From NCBI GenBank assembly GCA_963169665.1, contig CAUJET010000172.1:1-36054 (forward strand): a stretch of DNA of 36,054 bases. Direction: 5' to 3'. Below, in pieces: positions 26,263-35,846 of this stretch; positions within the stretch are counted from its first letter, which is position 1; each line of letters starts with the position of its first letter. This DNA comes from Actinomycetota bacterium. Lineage in GTDB: Bacteria; Actinomycetota; Acidimicrobiia; Acidimicrobiales; Ilumatobacteraceae. The position numbers were made by a program, and so were the translations under genes. The notes beneath the pieces were generated by a model. It was not told the DNA's origin and ran no database searches. It was given only the letters and a program-made list of their open reading frames with translations.

Positions 26263-26913
26263 ATGACCGAGGACCCGTACCGGATCACGACCGCAGCACA
26301 GTTGACGGCGCTGTACCCGTCGCCGGCACCGCGCACCCTGACCAAGATCCGGGATCGGCTCGACCCCGGTACCGCGGGCCTGCTCTCGGCGTCGACCTTC
26401 GTCCTCCTGGCGACCGCCGACGCCGACGGCGCGTGTGACGTGACGCCCCGAGGCGGCCCGTCGGGATTCGTGAAGGTGCTCGACGACCATCGCGTGGCCC
26501 TGCCCGATCTCAACGGGAATCATCTGCTCGACTCGCTGCACAACCTGCTCGCGAACCCGCACGCCGCGCTGCTCGTCGTGATCCCCGGACAGGACGAGAC
26601 GCTCCGACTGGAGGGTGCTGCGTACGTCACCACCGACCCGGACGTGCTCGACCGGTTCGTCGGCGAGGTCCGACGCCCGACGACCGCGGTCGTGATCGAG
26701 GCGCGTTCCGTGTACACGCACTGTGCCAAGGCGTTCCGGCGGGGCGGCGTGTGGGACCCGGAGACATGGGCGACGTTCGAGCGCTCACCGTTCCTCGCGG
26801 CCCGACACGGCCAACTCCGCCACGACGGGCTGACGGAGGAGGCGCTCGACGAGTACGTGGCCACCAACGAGGGCAAGATCGGGGCGGACCTGGCCGCCGA
26901 CGCTCCCACCTGA
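26263..26913 (+). CDS. Pyridoxamine 5'-phosphate oxidase-family, probable FMN-binding protein
   Basis: The protein has 216 residues from ATG 26263. The split-barrel core includes LSASTFVLLATADADGACDV, TPRGGPSGFVKVLDDHRVAL, PDLNGNHLLDSLHNLLANPH and LRLEGAAYVTTD, matching the group of probable FMN-dependent PPOX proteins typified by mycobacterial MSMEG_1061-like proteins. A Cys lies in YTHCAKAFRRGGVWDP, which is conserved in that group. The substrate is unknown; relatives use FMN or F420. It is divergent from amt2 and 88 bases upstream of an F420-hydrogenase-beta-like gene, which may share its promoter. Confidence 0.8.
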   Translation: MTEDPYRITTAAQLTALYPSPAPRTLTKIRDRLDPGTAGLLSASTFVLLATADADGACDVTPRGGPSGFVKVLDDHRVALPDLNGNHLLDSLHNLLANPHAALLVVIPGQDETLRLEGAAYVTTDPDVLDRFVGEVRRPTTAVVIEARSVYTHCAKAFRRGGVWDPETWATFERSPFLAARHGQLRHDGLTEEALDEYVATNEGKIGADLAADAPT

Positions 26914-27001
26914 CCGGGCGACCCGATTCGGGCGCGCCGGGCGGCAGGACGGAGACCGCTCGACGGCGCAGGGCGAGCCGCCACGTGCCTAGAGTCGCTG
27001 C

Positions 27002-28261
27002 GTGACCGTGACCGAGCCTGCACCCCCGTCCTCCCCCGGCGCCGCCCCGAAGGCCGAGCGCTGGACCGCACAGTGGAAAGAGCTCTACGCGGAGGTCATC
27101 ACCACCGGCCTGTGCACCGGATGCGCCGGCTGCGTGGTCACCTGCCCGCACGACGTGATCGGTTACGAGCACGAGGAGGGCAAGTACAAGCCGTTCCACC
27201 TCGAGGAGGAGCTCGGCCTCGACAACTGCATCCACGGCGAGAAGGGGTGCACCACCTGCACCCGGGCGTGCCCCCGCTTCCGCGCCTGGGAACCGGCCGC
27301 CGACATGCACCTGTTCGGACGGGTGCGTGAGCCCAACGAGATGTCGGGCGTGTGGCGCCAGCTGTTGCTCACCCGTGCGGCCAACGACGAGGAGCACACC
27401 AAGGGCCAGGACGGTGGCTTCGTCTCGGCGATGCTCAACTGGCTGCTCCAGAACGACTACATCGAGGCCGCGCTCGTGAGCGGCGTCGAAGAGGACGACG
27501 CCTGGAAGGCCAAGCCCGTCGTGGTCACCAACCGCGAGGAGGTGCTCGCCACCGCGGGCAGCCGCTACACGTACTGCGCGAACCCGTTGGCGCTGCGCGA
27601 GGCCAAAGAGCGCGGCCTCAGCCGGCTCGCCCTGGTGGGCATGGGATGCCAGACCTCGTCGCCGCCGGTGATGTGGGACCGCAAGGCCGGCAAGGTCAGC
27701 AAGCCGTTCCTGTTCAACATCGGGCTGCTCTGCTCGAAGACCTTCGACGACGCGATCTTCCCCGAGCTCTTCGAGGCCAAGTACGGCCTGAAGAAGCAGG
27801 ACATGGTGAAGATGAACATCAAGGGCGTCTTCCAGATCTGGATGAAGGACGGTTCGTACCACGAGATCGACCTGAAGGAGTGCCACAAGTGGACGCGAGA
27901 GGGCTGCAAGAACTGCCCCGACTTCGCGGCCGAGCACTCCGACATCGCCACCGGTGGCATCGGCAAGGACAACGACTGGACGCTCACGATCGTCCGCACC
28001 GAGCTCGGTGAGGAAGTGATCAACCGGATGATCGCCGACGGCGTGATCATCGCCCGGCCGGCCCAGGAGGACGAGGTGGCGATGAAGCTGCTCCGCACCC
28101 TGTCGATCGTGAGTCGCCGCCGTTGGCCCGAGTTCGCCGACGGGGCACCGAGCGTCGGGGTCCCGCCGCCGAAGAAGAAGGAGCCGGCCGCTGCTCCGGC
28201 GGCTGACGCCGCGGTGCCCCCTGCCGACGCTGCGGCGCCGGCACCCGCTGCCGAGAGCTGA
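27002..28261 (+). CDS. Coenzyme F420 hydrogenase/dehydrogenase beta-subunit-like Fe-S flavoprotein
   Basis: The protein has 419 residues from GTG 27002. Two [4Fe-4S] clusters are predicted: Cys38, 41, 44, 48 (LCTGCAGCVVTCPHDV) and Cys76, 83, 86, 90 (CIHGEKGCTTCTRACPR). Then come the FrhB N-domain (KGQDGGFVSAMLNWLLQNDY) and C-domain (LALVGMGCQTSSPP, FNIGLLCSKTF, KWTREGCKNCPDFAAEHSDI with a further Cys pair, and ATGGIGKDNDWTLTIVRTE). FrhB-type subunits pass electrons between F420 or ferredoxin and a partner; no partner subunit is adjacent. Residues 385-419 are a Lys/Pro then Ala/Pro tail (PPKKKEPAAAPAADAAVPPA), low complexity and probably disordered. Confidence 0.87.
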   Translation: MTVTEPAPPSSPGAAPKAERWTAQWKELYAEVITTGLCTGCAGCVVTCPHDVIGYEHEEGKYKPFHLEEELGLDNCIHGEKGCTTCTRACPRFRAWEPAADMHLFGRVREPNEMSGVWRQLLLTRAANDEEHTKGQDGGFVSAMLNWLLQNDYIEAALVSGVEEDDAWKAKPVVVTNREEVLATAGSRYTYCANPLALREAKERGLSRLALVGMGCQTSSPPVMWDRKAGKVSKPFLFNIGLLCSKTFDDAIFPELFEAKYGLKKQDMVKMNIKGVFQIWMKDGSYHEIDLKECHKWTREGCKNCPDFAAEHSDIATGGIGKDNDWTLTIVRTELGEEVINRMIADGVIIARPAQEDEVAMKLLRTLSIVSRRRWPEFADGAPSVGVPPPKKKEPAAAPAADAAVPPADAAAPAPAAES

Positions 28262-28270
28262 GCCCCGGGG

Positions 28271-28543
28271 TCACACCGGGGTGCAGGCCTCGCCCAGTCG
28301 GGCGAACTCCTCGCGCTCGTCGTCGGTGAGCGTCTCGCGTGCGAAGAAGTCCTGCAGCTCGTCGTCGTTGCGGACGTCGAAGAACGCCTCCACCACACAG
28401 TCGGCCACCTGTTCGGGCAACCCGCCCTCGACGAGCTGGTCCACCAGTTCGTCGCGGGCCTCGCGTCGGGCACGGCCGTTCCCACAGCCCGCTCCGGCGA
28501 GCAGTGCGACGACCACCAGCGCGGCCATGCCGGCGCGCCTCAC
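28271..28543 (-). CDS. Small secreted lipoprotein
   Basis: The protein has 90 residues from GTG 28543. Residues 1-20 are a lipoprotein signal ([19 protein letters not shown]) with lipobox LAGAGC. The mature part is acidic and helical (ELVDQLVEGGLPEQVADCVV, DDEREEFARLGEACTPV) with two Cys that may form a disulfide. It overlaps the stop of the E1 gene by 4 bases (GTGA), so it is co-translated with that enzyme, an odd pairing. No function is recognised. A short CCCCGG/CCGGGG hairpin spans its stop. Confidence 0.75.
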   Translation of the reverse strand: MRRAGMAALVVVALLAGAGCGNGRARREARDELVDQLVEGGLPEQVADCVVEAFFDVRNDDELQDFFARETLTDDEREEFARLGEACTPV

Positions 28544-30825
28544 GGGCGTCGCTCCCCCAGCAGCCGCAGGGCGCCCGCGACGATGTCGTCCTCACCGACG
28601 AGCACGAGGTTCGCTGCGTCGCCGAGCGGGATGAACGAGTCCTCGGCGGCGAGGCGCTCGATCGAGCCGGTGTAGCCGCGCTCGGCCAGGCCGGACACGA
28701 TCCCCTCGCCCACGCCACCGCTGCGACGTGTCTCGTCGACCACCAGCACCTTGCCGATCTCGTTCGCGTGGCCGAGCACCTCGTCGATCGGCATCGGCGC
28801 CAGCCATCTGAGGTCGAACACCCGAGCCGTGATGCCACGCGCCGCGAGCCGACGAGCAGCGCGCAGCGACAGGTACAGACCGTTCGCCCACGTGACGATC
28901 AGGACATCGTCGCCGTGTCGTGCCACACGGCCCTGACCGATCGGCACCTGTGCACCGCCCCAACGGTGTGGCGCCACGTACGGCGCCGTCCACCCGCCGT
29001 CGTCGGGTTGGTGGAGATCGCGGGTGTGATAGAGCGCGATCGGCTCGAGGAACACCGACACGGTGCCGTCGACGTCGGCCGCGGCGACGCAACTGCGCAG
29101 CATCGGTGCCGCGTCACTCGGGTGGCCTGGGCTGGCGATCACGAGGCCGGGGATGTCGCGCAGCACGGCGACGGCGTCGTCGTTGTGGAAGTGGCCGCCG
29201 AACCCCTTCTGATACGCCAGGCCGGCGATGCGCACCACGAGGGGGTTCCGATACGCGCCGTTGGAGAAGAACGACAGGCTGGCGGCCTCGCCACGCAGCT
29301 GGTCCTCCGCGTTGTGGAGATAGGCGAGGTACTGGATCTCGGGGATCGGGAGCAGCCCGCTCACGCCGGCGCCGAGTGCGAGGCCGAGGATCGACTGTTC
29401 GTCGAGCAGCGTGTCGAACACACGGCCCGCGCCCGCCTTCTTGGCGAGCCCGCGGGTGACGCCGTACACGCCACCCTTCACGCCGACGTCCTCACCGAAC
29501 ACCATCGAGTGCGGCATCGACAACAGCACGTCGCCCAGCGCGCGGTTGATGTTCTCGGCGAGCGTGAGGCCACCCTCCTCCTCGGGCAGCTTGGCCCCGA
29601 AGAACGCACGGCGATCCTCCGCCGACGCCGCCGAGAGCGACCGGGACGCGACGCTCGTGGGTCGACGGGGCGACAGCGGTGCCATCACCTCGGCCGCCGT
29701 CTCGAGTGTGCGCCGGGTGGAGAGGTCGATCGCGAGGGTGCGGATCTCGCGCCGGCCGGCGAGGTAGCGCTCGACCATCTCGGCCGGCGTGGCGACGCCG
29801 GCGTCGACCAACAGCCGGGCCGTGCCGAGCAGCGGGTCGCGCTCGAGGTCGGCGCGCAACGACGACGCCGATCGGTAGCCGCTCTCCACGTCGGTGCCGG
29901 CATGGCCCATGTACCGGACGGTGCGTAGGTGGAGCACGGCCGGCCGGCGCTCGTGGCGCACCCAGTCGACGAGTTCGCTGGCCGTGTCGTACACATCGGC
30001 GAGGTCGCTGCCGTCGGCGCTCGCGTAGCGGATACCCGGACGCGTGGCGAGCGTGGCCTCCACCCAGCGGGCTGGCGACGGGACGCTGATCCCCCAGCCG
30101 TTGTCCTCGCACACGAACAGCAGCGGCAGCCCGATGCCGTTGTGCGCGGTGTAGCCGGCGGTGTTCAGCGCACCCTGGGCCGTGGAGTGGTTGACGCTGG
30201 CATCGCCGAACGAGCACACCGCGATCGCGTCGTCCGACCACCGTGTGGGCAGGCCGAGGCGCCGGGCACGGTCGATCGCGAACGCGACGCCGACCGCGCG
30301 CGGCAGGTGCGAGGCGATGGTGGAGGTCTGCGGGATGATGTCGAGCTCGGGGTGCCCGAACACCTTGTGGCGACCACCGGCGATCGGTTCCTCGGCGAGC
30401 GCCAGCATTCCGGCCAACACGTCCCGGGCGCCGACGAGGCGGGCCTGGCGAACCGCTGCGGAGCGCGCGAGGTAGAAGCCGCCCGACCGGTAGTGCAGCA
30501 GCGCAGGGTCGGTGGGGCGCAGCGCGGCGGCCACCGCTGCGTTGCCCTCGTGACCGGCCGAGCCGATCGTGTAGTAGCCGAGGCCCTTGGCGCGCAGCCA
30601 GCGCGCGGCATGGTCGAGATGGCGGCTCTGCAGCTGTGCGTCGAACAGCGCGTCGGCCATCTGGACGGTGAGCCGGGAGCCGTCGCGGATCGCGTCGGCA
30701 GGGCGACGGCGGGCGACCGGATCCGATGCACCGTGGCCGTCGACCGGTCGGATCGCCTCGATCGCCTCGAGCAACGCCGTCTCCAGCCGATCGAGATCGG
30801 GGGCGTGCAGGTTCGGGTCGGCCAC
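28540..30825 (-). CDS. Single-chain 2-oxoacid dehydrogenase E1 (alpha and beta fused)
   Basis: The protein has 761 residues from GTG 30825; an upstream GTG at 30873 would leave almost no room for the divergent promoter. The alpha half has [15 protein letters not shown] and the thiamine-diphosphate motif [18 protein letters not shown] through EDNGWGIS. The beta half has [60 protein letters not shown], and a transketolase C-terminal domain with [20 protein letters not shown]. It decarboxylates a branched or other 2-oxoacid and acylates lipoyl-E2. No E2 or E3 gene is nearby. Substrate (branched-chain, pyruvate or other) is not decidable here. Confidence 0.88.
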   Translation of the reverse strand: MADPNLHAPDLDRLETALLEAIEAIRPVDGHGASDPVARRRPADAIRDGSRLTVQMADALFDAQLQSRHLDHAARWLRAKGLGYYTIGSAGHEGNAAVAAALRPTDPALLHYRSGGFYLARSAAVRQARLVGARDVLAGMLALAEEPIAGGRHKVFGHPELDIIPQTSTIASHLPRAVGVAFAIDRARRLGLPTRWSDDAIAVCSFGDASVNHSTAQGALNTAGYTAHNGIGLPLLFVCEDNGWGISVPSPARWVEATLATRPGIRYASADGSDLADVYDTASELVDWVRHERRPAVLHLRTVRYMGHAGTDVESGYRSASSLRADLERDPLLGTARLLVDAGVATPAEMVERYLAGRREIRTLAIDLSTRRTLETAAEVMAPLSPRRPTSVASRSLSAASAEDRRAFFGAKLPEEEGGLTLAENINRALGDVLLSMPHSMVFGEDVGVKGGVYGVTRGLAKKAGAGRVFDTLLDEQSILGLALGAGVSGLLPIPEIQYLAYLHNAEDQLRGEAASLSFFSNGAYRNPLVVRIAGLAYQKGFGGHFHNDDAVAVLRDIPGLVIASPGHPSDAAPMLRSCVAAADVDGTVSVFLEPIALYHTRDLHQPDDGGWTAPYVAPHRWGGAQVPIGQGRVARHGDDVLIVTWANGLYLSLRAARRLAARGITARVFDLRWLAPMPIDEVLGHANEIGKVLVVDETRRSGGVGEGIVSGLAERGYTGSIERLAAEDSFIPLGDAANLVLVGEDDIVAGALRLLGERRP

Positions 30826-30905
30826 GTCACCGGACGCTACCGCTCGAAGCGACCGGCGCCCTCCGACCGGCACGAGCGCTCGGAGGCTGTGCCAAGCTTC
30901 GGCGC

Positions 30906-31826
30906 GTGCCGCTGCATGCCCAAGCCGTGTCCCTGCTCGCTCTCATGGCCGCGATCGGCGATCCGCCGGTCGACTCGGGCACACCCGACCAGGCCCGCGC
31001 CGCCCGGAAGGCCCGGCAGCGTCCGCCGGTCGAGGACGTCCACCTCATCGAGGACCTCGACGCCGGTGGTGTGCCGGCGAGGTTCTACCGCCCGAGCGAC
31101 CGGCCCGACCTCGGGTTGCTCGTCTACTACCACGGTGGCGGGTGGGTGATCGGCGACCTCGACTCGCACGACAACGTGTGCCGTGCGCTCGCCAACGGCA
31201 GCGGCCACGCGGTGCTGAGCGTCGACTACCGGCTGGCACCCGAACATCCCTTCCCCGCCCCGCTCGAGGACTGCGTGACCGCGCTGCGATGGGCACACAC
31301 GAATGCCGCCGCCCTCGGATGTCGCGCCGATCGCCTGGCGGTCGGTGGTGACTCGGCAGGCGGCAACCTCGCAGCCGTCGTCGCCAACATCGGCGTGGTG
31401 CCGCTGGTGTTCCAGCTGCTCGTGTACCCCGTGACCGACCTCGCCCGCGCCCAGCCGAGCTACGACGAGAACGCCACCGGCTACTTCCTCACCAAGGACG
31501 CCATGGGGTGGTTCATCGACCACTACCTGAGCGGCGGGCAGGGCTCGACGGTCGATCCGCGCGTGTCACCGCTCTACGCCGGCGACGACGCGCTCGCCGC
31601 CGGACCGCCGGCGCTGGTGATCACCGCCGAGTTCGACCCGCTGCGCGACGAGGGCGACGCGTACGCAGCACGCCTCGCCGCGCTCGGCGTACCCACGAGC
31701 CACGTCCGGTTCGGCGGCATGTTCCACGGCTTCTTCTCGCCCGCCGACTTCGTCGACGACGGCGCGGCCGCCACCGCGTTGGCGGCCGCGGCGCTGAAGA
31801 AGGCACTCGAGCGCGTCCCTCGCTGA
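30906..31826 (+). CDS. Alpha/beta hydrolase of the hormone-sensitive-lipase type
   Basis: The protein has 306 residues from GTG 30906. The oxyanion motif HGGGW begins at 76. Ser150 is in [13 protein letters not shown], Asp244 in [14 protein letters not shown], and His274 in GMFHGFFSP, giving a full triad. It is an HSL-family esterase acting on short to medium acyl esters. There is no signal peptide. It is divergent from the E1 gene and 24 bases upstream of a PhyH dioxygenase gene, probably co-transcribed with it. Confidence 0.9.
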   Translation: MPLHAQAVSLLALMAAIGDPPVDSGTPDQARAARKARQRPPVEDVHLIEDLDAGGVPARFYRPSDRPDLGLLVYYHGGGWVIGDLDSHDNVCRALANGSGHAVLSVDYRLAPEHPFPAPLEDCVTALRWAHTNAAALGCRADRLAVGGDSAGGNLAAVVANIGVVPLVFQLLVYPVTDLARAQPSYDENATGYFLTKDAMGWFIDHYLSGGQGSTVDPRVSPLYAGDDALAAGPPALVITAEFDPLRDEGDAYAARLAALGVPTSHVRFGGMFHGFFSPADFVDDGAAATALAAAALKKALERVPR

Positions 31827-31850
31827 CGCCGATCCGGGGCCTGTGCCACG

Positions 31851-32822
31851 ATGCCGAACGTGCCGAACACACCGACGAACGACGAGGGCCGCGACCCGGT
31901 GCGCGACGACCGAGTCGTTGCGTTCCGCGAGCACCTGGCCGCGAACAACGGCATCCGTGATCTCGAGATCCTCGAGCCCGGCGAGGTCGAGCGTGCCGTG
32001 CGCATCTTCGACCGCGACGGGTTCGTGGTCGTGCGGGATGCGCTCGACGCCGACCAGGTCGAGTTCCTCCGCGCTGGCGTCGACAACGCGGTGGCGCGGA
32101 TCGTGGCACTCGACCCCGATCGCAGCGGCAACCGGGGCTCCCGTCGCTACTCCTTCGGTGGCTCGAGCAGCACGAGGAGCATGCTGCACCGACCCGAGTG
32201 GCAGATGCTGATCGACCTCCCGACGATCGAGCCGATCCTGACGGCCATCTTCGGCTCGCCCGACTACATCGTGCGCGCGGCGAGCGGTGACTTCTGCCTG
32301 CCGGGAGCGGTCGAGTACCAGCCGCTGCACTCCGACGTCGGCGACTTCGTCAGCTCGGAGCGGACGCCGTTCAGCTCGTTCCAGGACCCCCGTGGGCACA
32401 TGTCGATCCGCGACCTGCCGGTGCCGTACGTGTGCGTGAACTTCATGCCGATCGACATGACGAGGCTGAACGGGCCCACCCGTCAGATCCCGGGGACCCA
32501 ACGGTCACGGGCACCGATCCCCCGGCTCTCGGAGGAGCCGGAGTGGATGCGACTCAGCACCGTCTGCCCGGCGCCCGCAGGGGCGGTGCAGATCCGCGAC
32601 GTGCGCGCATGGCACGGCGGGACACCGAACCTGTCCGACAGCGTGCGGGCGATCCCCAATGTCGAGTACTACGCACCCTGGTTCCGTGAGCCGATGGTGC
32701 CCGGCATCTCCCGCGCCGATTGGTCACGGCTGTCCGAACGGGCGAGACGGCTCACGCGGTTCGTCGTCGCCGACTCCGCCGACGAACTCGACACCAGCCC
32801 CACGCTCACCCCGCCGCGCTGA
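31851..32822 (+). CDS. Phytanoyl-CoA dioxygenase (PhyH) family protein
   Basis: The protein has 323 residues. It has the Fe(II)/2-oxoglutarate facial triad: His160 and Asp162 in YQPLHSDVGDFVS and His255 in VRAWHGGTPNLSDS. Arg266 (SVRAIPNVEY) is placed to bind 2-oxoglutarate. The opening FDRDGFVVVRDALDADQVEF is the usual PhyH start. It hydroxylates a small molecule or acyl-CoA; the substrate is unknown. It follows the lipase-like gene closely, hinting at a shared catabolic or tailoring role. Confidence 0.87.
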   Translation: MPNVPNTPTNDEGRDPVRDDRVVAFREHLAANNGIRDLEILEPGEVERAVRIFDRDGFVVVRDALDADQVEFLRAGVDNAVARIVALDPDRSGNRGSRRYSFGGSSSTRSMLHRPEWQMLIDLPTIEPILTAIFGSPDYIVRAASGDFCLPGAVEYQPLHSDVGDFVSSERTPFSSFQDPRGHMSIRDLPVPYVCVNFMPIDMTRLNGPTRQIPGTQRSRAPIPRLSEEPEWMRLSTVCPAPAGAVQIRDVRAWHGGTPNLSDSVRAIPNVEYYAPWFREPMVPGISRADWSRLSERARRLTRFVVADSADELDTSPTLTPPR

Positions 32823-32862
32823 CCGCTCGGTCGCCGGCACGTGCCCGGGCCGACGCCGACGG

Positions 32863-33408
32863 TCAGGCTCGAATCGAGGTGGCGAGCGACTTCGTGTAGC
32901 GCACCTCGGTGACGGTGACGCCGAAGGTCTCCTCGGTGACCACGCCACCGTCGTGGGCCCAGCCCTCCGACTCGTAGAGCCGGCGAGCCCGCGCGTTGTC
33001 GCGGACCACCCACAGGATCGCGTCGAGGTAGCCGAGACCGGCGAGTGCACCCGTTGCAGCGACGAGCAACGAACGCCCGACGCTGCGACCCCAGACCTGC
33101 GGGTCGACGTTGAGCGCGTACAGCTCGCCGGGCGCACGGTCGGCGGCAGGTTCGTCGCGTGCCCGGCCGAGTGCGGCGAACCCGGCGACCGCACCGTCCA
33201 ACTCGGCGACCAGCACCGGCGACAGCTCGTCGTCGCGACCCAACCGATCGCGCCACATCTCGATGCGGTCGTGCGGACGCAAGCCGTCGAGGTAGTCGTC
33301 GGGCATCATGCCGCGGTACCCGTGCTGCCATGCCCGCACATGGAGATCCCCCATGGCTTCGGCATCCGACCGGCTCGCTGCGCGAACGACGGCCTCGGGA
33401 ACGTCCAT
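32863..33408 (-). CDS. GNAT-family N-acetyltransferase
   Basis: The protein has 181 residues from ATG 33408. Opening VVRAASRSDAEAMGDLHVRA and the conserved WQHGYRGMMPDDYLDGL are typical of the RimI-like group. Acetyl-CoA motif A is LYALNVDPQVWGRSVGRSLL (the R/Q-x-x-G-x-G/A loop at 104-111), followed by WVVRDNARARRLYESEGW. The substrate is unknown. It is divergent from the SDR gene. Confidence 0.88.
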   Translation of the reverse strand: MDVPEAVVRAASRSDAEAMGDLHVRAWQHGYRGMMPDDYLDGLRPHDRIEMWRDRLGRDDELSPVLVAELDGAVAGFAALGRARDEPAADRAPGELYALNVDPQVWGRSVGRSLLVAATGALAGLGYLDAILWVVRDNARARRLYESEGWAHDGGVVTEETFGVTVTEVRYTKSLATSIRA

Positions 33409-33493
33409 CGGTGCAGCGTGCCCGCTCGTGCAGAAGCGTGCAAGGGAGTTGCCGCCTTCGGCCTCAGCGGAGCTGATGACGCATGATGGCGAC

Positions 33494-34243
33494 ATGCGTT
33501 TCGAGGATCAGGTCCTGTTCGTCACCGGCGGCGCGAGCGGCATCGGGCTCGCGACCGCTCGACGCGTGGTCGCCGAGGGCGGGCGTGCCGCGCTCGTCGA
33601 TCTCGACCTCGCCAAGGCGGAGGCGGCTGCGGCCGAGCTGCCCGGGTGCATCGGCCTCGCGGCGAACGTCGCCGACGAAGCCGCCGTCGCCGCGGCGGTG
33701 GCGGCGACCGTCGAACGGCTGGGTGGGATCGACCTCGTCGTCGCGGCCGCCGGCCATGCCGAGTTCGGCCCGATCGCCGAGTGGGACACCGCACGTTTCA
33801 ACCGGATGATGGAGGTGCATGTCGGCGGCACCTTCCACGTCTGCAAGCACACCCTGCCGATCCTGAAGGCACGCGGCAGCGGCTCGATCGTGACGATCGC
33901 CTCCACTGCGGCGTTCACCGCCAACCCGAAGAACGCACCGTACGGCGCGGCCAAGGCGGCCATCGCCGGCCTCACCCGGCAGCTCAGCCTCGAGGCGCTG
34001 CCGGAGGTGCGCGTCAACTGCGTGGCACCCGGCCGCACGATCACCGGCATGACCACGCCGCTGATGCTGGCCCGGGGCGGCGACATGGCGGAGGGTGAGC
34101 GGATCTTCGTCCAGGGCATCCCGATGAAGCGCATGGCCTCGCCCGACGAGCTGGCTGCGACGATCTGCTTCTTCCTGAGCGACGACGCCTCGTTCGTCAC
34201 GGGTCAGACGCTGCTGGCCGACGGCGGCGAGACCATCGTCTGA
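33494..34243 (+). CDS. Short-chain dehydrogenase/reductase
   Basis: The protein has 249 residues from ATG 33494. NAD(P) loop TGGASGIG at 11-18 with Asp36-Asp38 (LVDLDLAK) suggests NAD(H). AAAGHAEFG matches the NAG motif in position. Catalytic Ser137, Tyr150 and Lys154 (TIASTAAF, PYGAAKAAIAG) are present. The tetrad Asn is His109 here (MMEVHVGGTF), a variation seen in some hydroxyacyl-CoA and steroid SDRs. C-terminal DASFVTGQTLLADGGETIV is standard. Substrate unknown. Confidence 0.9.
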   Translation: MRFEDQVLFVTGGASGIGLATARRVVAEGGRAALVDLDLAKAEAAAAELPGCIGLAANVADEAAVAAAVAATVERLGGIDLVVAAAGHAEFGPIAEWDTARFNRMMEVHVGGTFHVCKHTLPILKARGSGSIVTIASTAAFTANPKNAPYGAAKAAIAGLTRQLSLEALPEVRVNCVAPGRTITGMTTPLMLARGGDMAEGERIFVQGIPMKRMASPDELAATICFFLSDDASFVTGQTLLADGGETIV

Positions 34244-34260
34244 GTGGTGTCGCCAGCCGT

Positions 34261-34343
34261 GTGACACCCCGTTCATAGGATCGTGGTGTCGGTCTGGCGG
34301 GTGTGGCGCAGGCTTCTCTGTCACACCCTGTTCCTAGGATCGT
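34261..34343. repeat. Two 24-base direct repeats with TAGGAT upstream of the HNH gene
   Basis: GTGACACCCCGTTCATAGGA begins one copy (34261-34284), and the second (34320-34343) matches 21 of 24 bases, 59 bases apart. Each contains TAGGATCGT, which resembles an actinobacterial -10 element, and a nearby TGTGAC/TGTCAC. They look like tandem promoters or paired regulator sites for the DUF222/HNH gene. Confidence 0.5.
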
Positions 34344-34450
34344 CTGTAGTCGTTCCGTGTTCCCCCGGGACGTGATCGGGCCCATTCGTGGTCCCTCGTA
34401 TCACCGATGCAACCGCACCCCATCGCTGGGTGTCGGGGGAAGGAGCGTGT

Positions 34451-35767
34451 ATGTCCACGGTCGTCGACGATCCCATCGTGGAGCCACCCGAGATCTCCGA
34501 CGAGGAGATCCTCACGCGCTGCCGCGAGATCGAAGTGCAACGGCGGGCGATGCTCGCTGAACACATCCGCCTCATGCGCGAACTCGAAGTCCGCAAGCTC
34601 TACTACCCCGACGGACACCGGGACCTGGCCGGGTACGGGCGTGGCGAGTTCCGGTGGGCCGACCGCGACGCCAAGGCACACCGCGACCTGGAGCGGCTGT
34701 GCCGCACGTGCCCGCAAGTCCTCGACGCGTTGACGGTCGGTCATGTCGGCAGCGCTCAGGTGTTCCTCCTCGCGAAGCTGTCTCGCGCCCCGCGGGTCGG
34801 GATCTATGTCGCGGAGCAGATCGACGACTTCTTGGATCACGCGGCGAAGCTGTCGTATCTGGCGTTCGAGCAGTACGTGATCGCCTGGAAATGCTTGATG
34901 GATCAGGACGGGCCCGACCCCGACCGCGCCCACCGCCACCGCAAGGCGTCGCTCGGCCAGACAGGGCTCACGGGCAAGTTCGACGTCGAAGGACCCGCCA
35001 GCGATCACATCAGGATGAAGGCGATGCTCGCTCACTTCGAGGAGATCGAATTCCACCGCGACTGGGCCGTCGCCAAAGCGCTGTTCGGCGACGACGTGTC
35101 CGCGGACAAGCTCGCACGCACTGCCACTCAGCGTCGCTACGACGCGTTCCAGGAACTGCTGCGGCACACCACGTTGCCGAAGATGGTCGACCCCGATCTC
35201 CAGGACGGTGAGACGACTGATGAGGTGGACGAGAGCCCGGAGCCGGACGGGCCGGTCACCACGGTGCTCAACATCGTGATCGACGCCGAATCAGCCGTGC
35301 ACGGCCTCGATCAGCTGCTCGGCATCTCCTCGATCGCACCCGTGCGGTCACCGTTCGGACCGGGCAGGGCGTTCTGCCACACCTTCGACGGCGACCCCAT
35401 CGCACTCCGCGACGCCGTCCTCGCAGGACTCGCCGGCAAGATCCGCATCGTCCTGCGCGGTGTCGACGGGTTGCCGATCGCGATGTCCTCCGCGCAACGG
35501 CTGTTCACCGGGGCCATCCGCGATGCGGTCCTGATGACCGCGACCCACTGCACGAGCGATGGTTGCATCGTCCCGGCATCCAAGTGTCAGGTCGATCACC
35601 TCGACCCAGCCTCACAGGGTGGGCAGACCTGCGTCTGCAACGGCGCGCTCGCCTGCGGGCACCACAACCGATGGCGCTACCTCGCCAAGGTCAAGGTGAA
35701 GCGACTCGCCGACGGCATCATCGCCACCTTCCGAGCCGACGGCAGACGTATCGCCCCGCCGCTCTGA
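34451..35767 (+). CDS. DUF222 domain-containing HNH endonuclease
   Basis: The protein has 438 residues from ATG 34451, preceded by GGGGAAGGAG. Residues 15-270 are the helical DUF222 region (RRAMLAEHIRLMRELEVRKL, HRDLAGYGRGEFRWADRDAK). Residues 365-410 carry an HNH nuclease with zinc Cys367, Cys372, Cys402 and the core KCQVDHLDPASQGGQTCVCN and HHNRW. This is the 13E12-repeat type family that is amplified in actinobacterial genomes and behaves like a selfish or mobile gene. The direct repeats just upstream support a self-contained unit. Its target is unknown. Confidence 0.88.
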   Translation: MSTVVDDPIVEPPEISDEEILTRCREIEVQRRAMLAEHIRLMRELEVRKLYYPDGHRDLAGYGRGEFRWADRDAKAHRDLERLCRTCPQVLDALTVGHVGSAQVFLLAKLSRAPRVGIYVAEQIDDFLDHAAKLSYLAFEQYVIAWKCLMDQDGPDPDRAHRHRKASLGQTGLTGKFDVEGPASDHIRMKAMLAHFEEIEFHRDWAVAKALFGDDVSADKLARTATQRRYDAFQELLRHTTLPKMVDPDLQDGETTDEVDESPEPDGPVTTVLNIVIDAESAVHGLDQLLGISSIAPVRSPFGPGRAFCHTFDGDPIALRDAVLAGLAGKIRIVLRGVDGLPIAMSSAQRLFTGAIRDAVLMTATHCTSDGCIVPASKCQVDHLDPASQGGQTCVCNGALACGHHNRWRYLAKVKVKRLADGIIATFRADGRRIAPPL

Positions 35768-35846
35768 CCCGACCATTCTCCGAACCCAACGGAACCGAGG
35801 CCCGGCAGGGCCCGACCTGTCACGCCCCGAGTCAGGTCGGCCGGCA

